Assembly: GCA_019009955.1 (NCBI GenBank)
Contig: CM032233.1
Location: forward strand, 122,576,501 to 122,640,500
Source: Riptortus pedestris
Lineage: Eukaryota > Arthropoda > Insecta > Hemiptera > Alydidae
Reading direction: 5' to 3'
DNA length: 64,000 bases
This document shows positions 45,836 through 55,902 of this stretch, one piece after another (positions within the stretch are counted from its first letter, which is position 1; the number at the start of each line of letters is the position of its first letter). The notes beneath the pieces were generated by a model, which did not search any database, was not told where the DNA came from, and was given only the letters and a program-made list of their open reading frames with translations. A program made the translations under genes and the position numbers.

Positions 45836-46080
45836 TATATTGGAATTCCGCTCATACAGAGAGCGGCATTCCAATCATGCGGGATGCGCCTTCAAAAATT
45901 TACCGAATAGTTGCTATAACCACCTCATCAATTGCTTATAATGCACAAAGGCTCTCCTCGCTGCTTAGAAGCACCAAGGAAAGTGTTACCACAGACCTAT
46001 TTGAATGAAATCCGGAAATCAAAATTTCCCAAAAAAGAAATTGGAAAGTACCGCTTTATATAAGGGCCGCCTTATATGGC
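45836..46080. repeat. second version of the 45367-45625 module
   Basis: Same order of sequence blocks (CCACAGACCTATTTGAATGA, GGAAATCAAAATTT, GGGCCGCCTTATATGGCGG). Confidence 0.65.
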
Positions 46081-46755
<675 letters not shown>

Positions 46756-46869
46756 GGGATGATATTTATATCTGTGCAAATGATATTTATCTATCTATCA
46801 TGGTGTTTTAAATATTGAAAAGGCTGATTCATTAAAACAATCAGCCTTGGAGGTTTTTCTCTAAGCAAT

Positions 46870-47475
46870 ACTATACGTGAGTCCGGAAAATGTTGTAGAT
46901 CTTTCCTGGTTACTAATTTTCCCAGTAATATGTCCAGCCTAATTTCAAAATATTTAGTTTAGCACTCTGGTAGGGTTTGTACACGGTTAGTGTTTTATTC
47001 TGGTGATTCTGTGCCAAATGCACAATTCCATTGCTTCCACTTTATTATATTACTTTTGGGGAGAGTCCTGCTTTCGGGCCCGCAATGGAGTACACTCCAA
47101 ACGAAAGACTTTTGTCAGACCTTTTTATGGATTCCATGCTTATATGCTTTGTAGGCTGGTTTAGCAAATGATATTTTTCTATCGACTTCAGCCCTACTAT
47201 TATTCTCTTCAGTGCTGATGCTCCCTATGTAACAAAACGTCTTCACTTTTTCAATTAAAATGGTTCCAATTCTAATATTTATATTGCCTAGCCTTTGTTT
47301 CTTTTCTACTGCCGAAACTTATGTTTTATGTGCATTTATTCTGAGTTTAAACTGATCTAGGCGCCTATTCTATTCATATCTACTTCAGACTTTGTCATCA
47401 GTGCATTAGGAACTGCAAATCCGGTGCAATGAACTGATTAACACTTAATCTGTATTTCTTAGATTGTCTATTACA
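46870..47475 (-). pseudogene. LINE C-terminal coding fragment (RTE-like)
   Basis: The minus strand reads EKVKTFCYIGSIST, RKISFAKPAYKAYK, then after a stop WSVLHCGPESRTLPK and, in another frame, EAMELCIWHRITRI. This reproduces the LINE order V-x-x-F-x-Y-L-G-S-x-I-S ... R-I-x-x-A ... G-x-E-x-W-T-L ... L-E-A-M-E-M-W-x-W-R-R. The last motif is shared with 52200-52627, so both come from one family. Broken by stops and frameshifts. Confidence 0.7.
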
Positions 47476-47728
47476 TTTTCATTATTGTCTCTTCAAGGAG
47501 GAAGGTCCCTAAGCGAAACTCAAGGGATTCGTGATCAAGAGTTTTACGTAGTGAGTTATCAACTCAATGGACAAACCCCGTTAACCAAGGATGAGCTGAA
47601 ATGCGTAGATTGACGGGCCCCATTGTACTCGATGGTGTGTGGGTAGTTCACCTTGTTTCAGCCTGCTTGTGGACGGGACCCAAGAGAGTCATAATAGCTA
47701 GTCATCCCGAGGGGCTGTCAGATGTATA

Positions 47729-48629
47729 TGTTACTGTAAAAGCCCGGAGTGTGGTAAATGTCAGGTCTTACCGGTAAATCCTAGTATTTACCAAAAGCAC
47801 TGGTTAAAGTCCGAAATCTAGATGAAATTCGAGCTTTTAGCGCTTGTCAGTTGGTCAATCCCCGGATTTACCGTCTGCCTTGGTAAATGCCTGAATTAAA
47901 TAAATGTGAGATTTCGTACTTTTACCAATGCTGTTTGGTAAATGTACGGATTTCCCAAGGCTCATTGGTAAATTTCCAGTGAAGAGGAGTGGGGACAGGG
48001 ATACTCCCCCCCCCCCTACCTTGGCCAGAACGTGAGGATCAAAATTCGACCGATCTAAAATCGACCCCAAAAGCATGTCCACCAACTCGGAACTTCTTCA
48101 GGAAAATTGAATACATTATATTCGTGTAATCAGGTTACAATTTTACACCAAGAATTCCATGTCTCCTGATGAAGAGATAAGCCTTCGCACCGCAGTTCGT
48201 CAACAGTCATTGGCTGGTGGCCAGGGTTTCAAAAAATGTAGCTGCTTAAAAAAATGTTCAAATAACAAATGTTTGTGAAAGTTAGCTAATATGAAGTGCA
48301 ATTCAAAGTGCCACAATTCTCTCCCATGCTGTAACAAATAATAATAAAACTTATTCTAAAATTTTCATTTCAAATAGCCTTTATTTCACCTTTTACCGGC
48401 AGACGCTGGGAAATGTTAGGATTTACCAAAATCTGTTGGTAAAAGTCCGAAAGACGCATCCTGATTGAAATAATTCTAGCTTTTACCGAGCCTCTTGGGA
48501 AATCCTAAGATTTACTGGCTAAAGTCCGATTTGAAAGATAAAATCGGACATTTACCAACGCTTCTGGTAAATCCTAAGATTTGCAGGTAAATATTAGGAT
48601 TTACCAAACTCTGGGGTTTTACAGTAACA
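47729..48629 (+). mobile_element. Ginger-like TIR DNA transposon relic
   Basis: Termini are TGTTACTGTAAAAGCCCGG at 47729 and the complement of TGTTACTGTAAAACCCCAG at 48629; over about 30 bp the TIRs differ at three positions. Ends are TG...CA and the flanks are TATA on both sides (47725-47728, 48630-48633), i.e. a 4-bp duplication. The interior has repeated, partly palindromic GGTAAAT...ATTTACC units and a Cys-rich C-terminal coding remnant (48159-48341). TG...CA ends, short duplication and the tail type point to the integrase-related Ginger group; inferred, not proven. Confidence 0.65.
48159..48341 (+). pseudogene. Cys-rich C-terminus of an integrase-like transposase
   Basis: The frame reads SLRTAVRQQSLAGGQGFKKC, then SCLKKCSNNKC, a TGA stop, then NMKCNSKCHNSLPCCNK and TAA. 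The arrangement G-G-Q-G-F-x-K-C-x-C-x-x-x-C-x-x-x-x-C ... C-x-S-x-C-H-x-x-x-x-C is typical of the tail of KRBA2/SCAND3-type integrases related to Ginger transposons. The DDE core is absent, so this is a deletion derivative. One premature stop lies inside. Confidence 0.65.
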
Positions 48630-48840
48630 TATATACTCCATAAACTTCGGTCCATAAGCGCTGCGACACTAGCACGTTCTGGTAGCGAACTCATGAACTA
48701 ATGTTTCCCCTGGCAGAGATTGAACCTGCACCTATTTTTGGCTTCAGCTTTCTGAAGGTAATCTTAGAAGTACCCACGTCTTAAACCCGCATGGCCAAAG
48801 GCGCTCCCTTTATTGTATTATTAACTGTTTCATAAGAATG

Positions 48841-49003
48841 TATTATTATTATTATTTATTAACGTTCACTTTTTGCTTCTATGGCTAATTGAGAAAGGTT
48901 ATCTACAGGTCACCACCCTTTTATTGTAGGTTGATGCTAAGGATATAATCTAGTGAGTTCCTTAGTAAATAAATTCCTATTGCCCAGGCGGGAATCGAAC
49001 TCA
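48841..49003 (-). mobile_element. SINE-1 copy, head truncated
   Basis: (TAA)n tail at 48841-48858, body GTGAACGTTAATAAATAATA complement, B box complement CGGGAATCGAACTCAC at about 48990-49003. The A-box side is missing. It lies inside an inverted repeat (48818-48839 and 49030-49050). Confidence 0.7.
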
Positions 49004-49115
49004 CTAGGAAGTAGAATATATATTATACTATTCTCATAAAACAGTTAATAATATTATTATAATAAGCTTCCTGGCAATATGGGGATCATCTGAGTAAGGT
49101 ATTTACAGGTAAGTC

Positions 49116-49749
49116 AAAAAAGTCAGTCACGCAGGGGCTGCGTAAACTAAGCAGATTTCCCATGTGAAGTTTTACAATAGAGAAATCTGCATACTGGTAA
49201 CACAATTCCCAACTGAAACGGCTTCTGAATTGTAAGAATAATTTATATTTTAATAACTCAAGTTTTAGTAGTCCAACAACTAAAGAAGGGAGGGGGGGGG
49301 ATGGAAGAACAGAACGTATTTGCATAAATCTCACAAAGTAACGAAGGTAAGGTAAGGCTAGAAACGACAGGTAAGGTTAGAAGAAGCTTCCACCTGAGCC
49401 GAGCAATGTCAGAAATGGCCAACCTAATCCGAACTATACCCGACCACAGACTTCATAAAATGCAAATATCTCGGTTACTATTCATGATAGAGAATAATTG
49501 TACATAACAATATTTATAGTAAATTTAATTTGCAATAAATTTGATTCTATACAATTTTTCGATCCGATGCATAATAACGGAGATATTTTGAATTTTCGAA
49601 AATCCCCCCTCTAAACCCCCCCCCTCCCTCTAGTCCGATTTCAGCCATTAACGAACTCGATCTGACTTTTTACATAAAACGGTTAAATATCGAGTTTCGT
49701 AACGATCAAACAAAAATTGCGACCGCTAGAGCGTTAACAGACAAATATA

Positions 49750-49790
<41 letters not shown>

Positions 49791-49912
49791 GAACGGACCT
49801 CATTTTCGTCATCTCCTGGGTAGGATCAATGGACATTTAAAGAAATTTTTCGAAAATCGCGTCATGAGTACGACCTCAATAGCTGATTTCCCTTAAGGGA
49901 AATCTGCTAAAA
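49116..49912 (-). mobile_element. TTAGCAG-family copy, long subfamily
   Basis: AAAAAAGTCAGTCACGCAGG to CCCTTAAGGGAAATCTGC and TAAAA. C-run block at 49615-49626, TA tract at 49748-49785. Near consensus. Confidence 0.8.
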
Positions 49913-50370
49913 CAAAATCCACACACAATGCCTCCCTCCCTAATAAGAAGACTATCTTAACAGGGCTTGAAAGGAAGGACCTGGGAAGTTTAGTGGCTGG
50001 AGCACTAAGTAAAAATCCCATTAGTACGTAGGAGCGAGATTTACACCAGGCCCAAATCTGAAAAATGCAAGTATCTCGGTTATTATTCCACCTAGAGGAC
50101 AAATCTAGGAGACAATAATTGTAAACAATTCAATTCGTAATAAGATTGGTTATATAACACTTTGCCATTGAACTAATAATAGCATTGATATTTCAAGTAT
50201 AAACCATCTTCTCTAAACCACCTATTCAATTTGGAACATTTCATCAGTTAATAAACTCAATTTTTAGTTTTACAGGAAACACTTTAATGCCCAGATTTTG
50301 GTAACGATCAAACATAAGTTAAGACCGCCGGAATAATTATATATACTAATAGATATATTGGGTCGTGGGG

Positions 50371-50562
50371 GTTTAGGCGTGGGCAAATCTACCACAGCCC
50401 TCAGTAAGCTGGAGGTAAAAATGTGTCCAGGTTCGATCCCCTTCAAGTGAGAACATTTGTTAAGAAGGTTAGTTTCGCAGTGCTTATGGATCAGGGGGGC
50501 GGTAGTATATACGTCTGATTAACGATTATGATTTTCTTAGAATAAGTCCACAGGCAAGCTAA
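50371..50562 (+). mobile_element. SINE-2 copy
   Basis: B box region GTCCAGGTTCGATCCCCTTC at about 50427-50446; body AACGATTATGATTTTCTTAG and terminal CCACAGGCAAGCT match the complements of the 30.2 and 47.7 kb copies. A G6 insertion and other changes mark it as old. Confidence 0.6.
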
Positions 50563-50782
50563 TACTGAGTGAACTGACCACTGCCCCCCCCCCCCGAAAT
50601 ATAATGAGATCCGTCAGTCTACTGGAGACTCATTCCTGGTCCTCCTTTCTTAAGAGGGGCTATACGACGAGTTGAATACTCTCTACGTAAAACACAGATG
50701 ACGAATCCTTGGAGCCACACTCGGAGTTGGCTAAAGATCTCCAAGGTCTATAACTCGAAAAAAGGGGGTGGGGGGAGAATAT

Positions 50783-50910
50783 ATATTTGAAGGGGTCTCA
50801 TTTTCGTCATCTTCTAAGTAGGGTAGATGGAGATTTGAAGAAATATTTCGAAAATCTCGTCATGAGTACGACCTTAATAGATGATTTGCCTTAAGGGAAA
50901 CCTGTTGAAA
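50783..50910 (-). mobile_element. 5' end of a TTAGCAG-family copy
   Basis: TTGAAGGGGTCTCATTTTCG through TTAAGGGAAACCTGTTGAAA. Confidence 0.55.
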
Positions 50911-51169
50911 GAGCGTATATTACAGAGTTGAGGAGTAATGAACTTGCCGTGTAAGAGTATTAGAGAGAAAGGTGTACATATATATGGAGAGAAATTTACA
51001 AGTGTACGAAACTGATGGAATATGGTTTTGAATCTTGGGGTGGGCGTGAGGAGATGGTATAGCTTATTCCTAAATTGAAATTGGCTAAAAACCATGGCCA
51101 GCCAACAACTTTAAATTGCATATGAGAGTAAATGAAAAACATTGCTGTAGAATAAATAAAGGTACTTAC

Positions 51170-51220
51170 CGCAAATATGTAGATGAGACATATGGATAGT
51201 ACAAGTGGAGCCCTAGTCAT
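51170..51220 (-). CDS. candidate first coding exon with signal peptide (unknown secreted protein)
   Basis: On the minus strand ATG at 51218-51220 opens 17 codons, MTRAPLVLSICLIYIFA, a hydrophobic stretch of signal-peptide type, and runs straight into a strong splice donor GCG|GTAAGTACC at 51169-51161. A TATA box and initiator lie upstream at textbook spacing (separate entry), giving a 5' UTR of about 21 bases. Small first exons that encode most of a signal peptide are common in insect secreted and cuticular protein genes. No second exon could be recognised to the left; the intron would contain the SINE-2 and TTAGCAG-family fragments. Possible alternatives are a pseudogene or chance. No function can be assigned. 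Confidence 0.35.
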
Positions 51221-51238
51221 ATTGTAATTGGCATTGTA

Positions 51239-51273
51239 ACTGGTTCCCAAACCCCAATAGCTACACATTTATA
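51239..51273 (-). promoter_or_regulatory. TATA box and initiator for the 51.2 kb exon
   Basis: On the minus strand TATAAAT (51273-51267) is followed by CCAGT (51243-51239), with the A about 32 bases after the first T of the TATA box. This is the spacing of arthropod TATA-Inr core promoters. The ATG follows 21 bases later. Confidence 0.35.
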
Positions 51274-51610
51274 GACTATCCTAGTCCCTCATCCTGATAC
51301 AGCACGCACTATAGGCCAGCTCTAAACATCAACATCCTTCTTCCGATAAACCAGGTATTTGATACACTGGATATTGCCCTAATTAAATATAGGCATACTT
51401 CAACACAAAGAGCCTACGATAAATTAATAGGAGGGAATAGTGTGAGATTTCGGCCAGTAGGTTGCTGTATCAAGAATTGCGCCTCCTATCTCCCCATTAG
51501 CTGCTCTAGGACAACCTAGACACTTGCTTCCATTGCTGTTCACTTCTGTCCTACTCTTATCATTGTTATCACAAGACTGCGTGGAAACAAATAAATTATT
51601 TTTCCAGATG

Positions 51611-51686
51611 AATGGCTTGAATGGAATTGATGAGTTTCGCTTTGGATGTCTCCAAAACAGCAGATTAGCCTGTCACCTAGAAGGTA
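51611..51686 (+). other. possible internal exon, weak
   Basis: Preceded by AAATTATTTTTCCAG (good acceptor) and followed by GAAG|GTAGAATG (fair donor); 76 bp coding MNGLNGIDEFRFGCLQ and then RLACHLEG, with two Cys. It points opposite to the 51.2 kb exon. Nothing else supports it. Confidence 0.15.
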
Positions 51687-52199
51687 GAATGACACACACA
51701 TCATCTCCCTGTTTCTCCCTTAGTAAAACCACTTCAGACTTAATATGGACATGATAAGTTAACCCATATACTAGCTTAAACTAGGAATCACATGAGTAGT
51801 GGTCCTGAAAATGCAAAAAAAATGAATTAATATTAGTTGTATAGAAATATACATAGATCAATAATTTTAGTGCATTAGTTTATTAACAAGATAGTATCAT
51901 AAAATGCATTTACTGTTTTATAGTGTAACTCTCACTCTAAACCTACAGATCCTATCCGCTTTGGTGGCTAACTTGATCTGATATCGTAGATGAAACGTTT
52001 AAACATTCAAAGTTGTTAACGATCAAATAAAAACTTCGGCCGCTACGTCAGTAACAGATACAACGGGTTAGCGCGATCGTAGCTATGCGCGTATGCCAGT
52101 AACCACTTTTCCAGCCGCAGTTTTTTCTTGGCTTAGCCAAAGAAATTTTAAGTGTTTGGAGTAAAATTAATTGTCAAATTTTATCAATAGGTGAAGTGC

Positions 52200-52627
52200 G
52201 GATTTCACTTTCACTGCTTTAACGAGAGTGAAAGTTGGACTCTCCACAAAAGGGAATATAACAGTTTGGAGGCAATGGAAATGTGGATCTGGCGTAGAAT
52301 AACTAGAACAAGTTGGACTCACAAAAAAATCCAACATGGAAGTTCTAAATGAGTTAAGAGGGAGCAAAAGTCTTATCAAGGTCATGGAATACAGGACCTT
52401 GATAAGAAGCTTCACAGCTTCTTGGGCTTATCATAAGGCAAAACGACATCATTACTAGAATATTTGAAGGAAAGATTCTTGGGCATAGGGGAAGAGGAAG
52501 GCGTGGAAATTTCTATTTTTAAGACATCAAGCATCTTATGGAGTTCGGTGATTATAGAAATATAAAAAGAGCAGCTTCAGGTAGAACAGAATGGTTGCAA
52601 CTACAAGGCGTAGCCTTTAGATCATGA
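52200..52627 (+). pseudogene. LINE ORF2 C-terminal end (RTE-like)
   Basis: Plus-strand motifs: ESWTLHKREYNSLEAMEMW and IWRRITRTSWT; then, in a shifted frame, MEVLNELRGSKSLIKVME; then LIIRQNDIITRIFEGKILG and HRGRGRRGN; and finally REW-like TEWLQLQGVAFRS with TGA at 52625-52627. This is the tail found after the RT of endonuclease-type LINEs (L-E-A-x-E-M-W-x-W-R-R-M ... F-x-G-H-x-x-R ... G-K-x-x-G-x-R-x-R-G-R-x). A short internal duplication (ACCTTGATAAGAAGCTTC region) and frameshifts disrupt it. Head-on orientation to the three related minus-strand fragments. Confidence 0.75.
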
Positions 52628-53018
52628 TGAAGTGTGAGCAGGAGTAGGTGGTTAGAGAAAGGGTAAATTGGAATTTCGGGGAAAATTTCCCTTGTTATGG
52701 CTACGATCAAAGATAGTATATACACAATGAATCTTGATAAAGAAGATATATCTTTCAATACTAGTCGTGTTTAGATATCAGTAAAGCCTCACTCCGACTC
52801 AAACAAAGCTCTTATGCGGCTAAACCTTTCACCAACAACTTAAAATTAAAGTATGGTCAATAGAAGGTTCCATTGTTTCCGTTAGTATGAGTGTAAGGAG
52901 AGGGGGGAGCTACTAGGGTGACAAGTTGCTGTCCTAGCTGTGGGAATTAGGGCCATCCGTGCATTGGGGTGGTTGGAGTGTAGATATTACCTGCCTTATC
53001 TCATCCCCTCCCTCCCTC
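52628..53018. other. unclassified DNA
   Basis: Probably LINE 3' UTR followed by non-repetitive sequence. No feature identified. Confidence 0.3.
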
Positions 53019-53439
53019 CTTTACGCAGGGGCTGCGTAAACTAAGCAGATTTCCCACGTGAAGTTTTACAATAGAGAAATTTCACAAAAGCCGAGCAGTT
53101 AATGAAACGGCCGAACTAGCTTTTGGCGGGAAAGTCACTTCGTCCGTTAGCCGCCCAGATTTAATAAAAATGGAAATATCTCGGTTAATATTCAAGATAG
53201 AGAACAATATTTATAGTAAATTTAATTTGCAATAAGATTGATCCTGTACACTTTTTTGATCCGACGTATAGTAACGGAGATATTCTGAATTTTCGAAAAT
53301 ATCCCCTTTAAACCCCCCCCCCCTCCCACTGGTCCAATTTCAGCCGTTAACAAACTTGACCTTTCTTTTTACATAAAACGACTAAATATCGAGTTTGGTA
53401 ACGATCAAACAAAAATTGCGACCGCTCGAGCGGCAACAG

Positions 53440-53500
<61 letters not shown>
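53019..53500 (-). mobile_element. TTAGCAG-family copy cut by a Tc1-like element
   Basis: 3' end CGCAGGGGCTGCGTAAACTA, full middle with C9 at 53316-53324, and TA tract 53443-53496. Beyond the microsatellite the Tc1-like element begins and the 5' third of the copy is missing. Confidence 0.7.
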
Positions 53501-53501
<1 letters not shown>

Positions 53502-53503
<2 letters not shown>

Positions 53504-54006
53504 TCAACCGCAAAAAAAACCGGACACTTCATTTTTGTCGTATTAAAAGCTAATTTTCAGCAATTTTCTTTATGTGGGTATTCTAGTTATTACAGAGAAT
53601 TTAGAGTCTAAGTCCATTGAACTAATCCCTTCAGGATTAGTAAACAATTAAATAAAACTCAGATTAGATTTATTTGTCGTGAAGTTGATCTATTCTAAAC
53701 TGTAAGTAGTTTTTCGCACATTTAAACATTTTTAATTATTAACCAAGCATTTTCTTTAATTAATGTTTTATTTTTATTTCTGTCCAGAATAATGGGTCTT
53801 TCAAACTTAGATGGAAGGCCGGAGCTTACGTTACATTGCCGAAACGCTTGGGGTAGCGAAGTCTACCATTCAGTGTAATAAAAATGAAGAATAATGTTTT
53901 TTTTAAATGTGTTAATTTATCTTTTTTGTGTTTTTTTGTAAATAATCCATAAAAATTATTCACTTTTGGCAGATTTTGTTTAAATAACCTATAGATTAAC
54001 CAATTA
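53502..54006 (+). mobile_element. Tc1/mariner-like non-autonomous element, right end missing
   Basis: Begins with ACTCAACCGCAAAAAAAACC as at 814 and is colinear with the reverse complement of 814-1416 up to AACCTATAGATTAACCAATT. The last 110 bp and right TIR are absent; a Jockey LINE follows immediately, suggesting that LINE insertion with deletion removed them. Confidence 0.75.
53811..53894 (+). pseudogene. Tc1-like transposase helix-turn-helix remnant
   Basis: 28 codons including stop; reads EGRSLRYIAETLGVAKSTI. The frame upstream (IMGLSNLDGR) is offset by one base, the same lesion as in the copy at 1024-1107. The 3'-splice-like TTATTTCTGTCCAG ends at 53787, so an ancestral intron is possible. 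Confidence 0.7.
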
Positions 54007-54835
54007 TGCTAACTCAGATCCAAATATGGCATCCGCATCTCTACAAGAACACCTAGCTCTGCTAGAACCCAGGCTGACTCGGTGGAGGATAAATTTCAAC
54101 AGCTGCAAATCAAGCCATGTAACATACTCTCCGACGCTCCATTTGCACTGCAGTTTCACCCAATAGAGCACTAATCCCTCAAAAATCGCAAATTAGGTAT
54201 GTAGGACTCACATTACACAAGCGACTAACTTGGAGACCTCATTTCATATAAAAAGATAAGAATTGAATCGACGGTACAGACTCCTTACTTAGACTACTTG
54301 ACAACAGATCTAAACTATCCTTAAACGATTGATTTACGCAACAGAACTCAGAGCAATATGTACATACGAACTTGAACTCTGGGGTTCTCCTAACCTTTCA
54401 AATTCCTCTAAAATCCAAACCCTCCAATCCAGAATACTCCGCAAAATTACAGATTCCCCATTTTACGTATCCAATTTAACTCTCCATAACGACCTTAGCG
54501 TTCCTTTTGTCCAAACCCTCGCAAAATCCCGTTTTCAGAAATTCCTCTCTCTCCTTCCCTCACATCCTAATCCTTTAGTCTAATCACCATCATCTACTCA
54601 TATTCCAGAAAACCCAAGACGACATCTGTAGCGTAAGTGGCCAATAGATCTTCTTGTTTAGTGCAAAGTATAACTGCATGTGGTATAATCCAATGTTCAT
54701 TCCAATGTGGGTATTGTCAATGGACAACTTCCCACCTCAAGTTAATTGTTATTAGTATCATTTATATCATTTGCATGTAATATTTATATATTGTTGCAAA
54801 TAAAAGAATATATATTTTTAAAAAAGAAAAGAAAA
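54007..54835 (+). pseudogene. Jockey-clade LINE, 3' end (RT C-terminus to poly-A)
   Basis: Motifs in order: DPNMASASLQEHLALLEPRL and TRWRINFNSCKSSHVTYS (Jockey L-x-x-L-x-x-W-x-x-x-W-R-I-x-x-N-x-x-K-S-x-x-V-x-F); after stops YVGLTLHKRLTWRPH in another frame; IYATELRAICTYELELWGSP; LRKITDSPFYVSNLTLHNDL; VPFVQTLAKSRFQKF and SHPNPLV. The last coding part (54329-54583) is still open for 84 codons. The sequence ends with an AATAAAAGAATATATATT signal region and an A-rich tail at about 54820-54835. It is 5'-truncated, as usual for LINE copies. Confidence 0.85.
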
Positions 54836-55092
54836 TCACGATATTGGGGGAAAAGCTAAATAGCTATTGGGGGGAGTAGATGGAGGGAGGCACTACCTCC
54901 TAGACGCTAGTTATCTCCAACACCAACAGCTCAACAATAATATTTACGAATGCATAGACAAAACAATTAGTCATGCATCTTGCTAGCTATAGGAGGTGGC
55001 CCACTATCCAACTACTAGCCCATACCTCCAGTCTCTTTCTTCCAGCTTACATATTAATTACCATAAGGGAAAACAGCTGTTCAGTTTCAATT

Positions 55093-55133
<41 letters not shown>

Positions 55134-55375
55134 TTGTATGTTAACCCTCTAGCTGGCCCAATTATGGCTTGTTATGTTTACTTTCGATATTTTAAAGTTC
55201 CAGTTTATTAACATTTGAAGTAGAACCGTAGGGGGAGGGGGCGCAAAATATCTCGTTCCAAGTCGGAAAGAAAAATAGTAAAGAACTAACTCGCAAATTT
55301 AGTTTCCCATAAACGTTGTTCTACACATTTTTCCCTATCTTGAATAATTAATCAGATATACTCGTAGACTATGAA
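54836..55375. other. unclassified DNA with a (TA)n tract
   Basis: TA array at 55097-55131 with a weak TTAGCAG-family flank (GGGAAAACAGCTGTTCAG, GTATGTTAACCCTCTAGCTGG). The rest is not recognised. Confidence 0.4.
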
Positions 55376-55379
55376 AGTC

Positions 55380-55790
55380 CTTGTCAATGTGACAATCTAA
55401 GTCTCCGGGCATTAACCATGTGCTCATGTTTCTGGCCGACGTTTCGCAAGACATACTTGTATCAACCTCAGGGCTTTATCTGTGACTGAAGAGCTCATCA
55501 TATACAGGTGTATGTAACTGGTCCGGTGCCTTGGGCGAAGCATCTTCTTCCAGGTACCTTCAGGTTCTGTCTCCGGAGCATGTTCCCTTGTGAATATGTA
55601 TTCTTGGTTTATATATTTCTTTCTAAGTGGAATAATGAGGTTCCACAGTTAATTCAATCTATAACCATCTTCTCTGTTTAAGTTGTTAATTTACTATCTC
55701 GATTACTTCTTGTACAATTCTTTCCAGGTATAGCCAGCACCTTGACTTCATCAAATTTGATGAGATGGTTGGTTTACAAAAAATTCTGCT
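55380..55790 (-). pseudogene. Penelope-like element, endonuclease tail and 3' region
   Basis: The minus strand reads NHLIKFDEVKVLA (about 55785-55745), then in the next frame YLERIVQEVIEI; F-D-x-x-x-x-L-A ... R-x-x-x-E-A-I-E-I is the C-terminal end of the GIY-YIG endonuclease of Penelope-like elements. Further on is EEDASPKAPDQLHTP and a CTGAGGT ... GCGAAACGTCGGCCAG segment (55471-55430), the hammerhead-like repeat often seen near Penelope ends. Frameshifts make it inactive. Confidence 0.65.
55441..55471 (-). ncRNA. degenerate hammerhead-like core in the Penelope tail
   Basis: CTGAGGT, then a GATAC-AA-GTAT hairpin, then GAAAC on the minus strand. One base off CUGANGA. Probably not active. 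Confidence 0.3.
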
Positions 55791-55902
55791 CAGTAAGTGG
55801 GGGGAGCGGTTTTATTGAAGGCTGAAAAATTCAAATATTTCGCTTAATATTCGAGACAGACAAAACAAATATGGAATCAATGTTAAGTAAATTGGGTTAC
55901 AC

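Larger units (their letters stand above)
47659..48807 (-). mobile_element. SINE-2 copy interrupted by a TIR transposon
   Basis: On the minus strand the head is complete: GGAGCGCCTTTGGCCATGCG (A box TGGCCATGCGGG) and, about 75 bp on, GGTTCAATCTC (B box). The body is cut at 48630/47728 by the 901-bp element and resumes to GGTCCCGTCCACAAGCAGGC. Comparison with 30181-30379 shows the two halves belong together. Confidence 0.75.

Noticed and set aside
51524..51754. 76-codon frame starting with a hydrophobic LLPLLFTSVLLLSLLS stretch, possible signal peptide
   Set aside because: It starts at TTG rather than ATG, and there is no promoter context. Only the embedded ATG segment with splice-like borders was kept, at low confidence.
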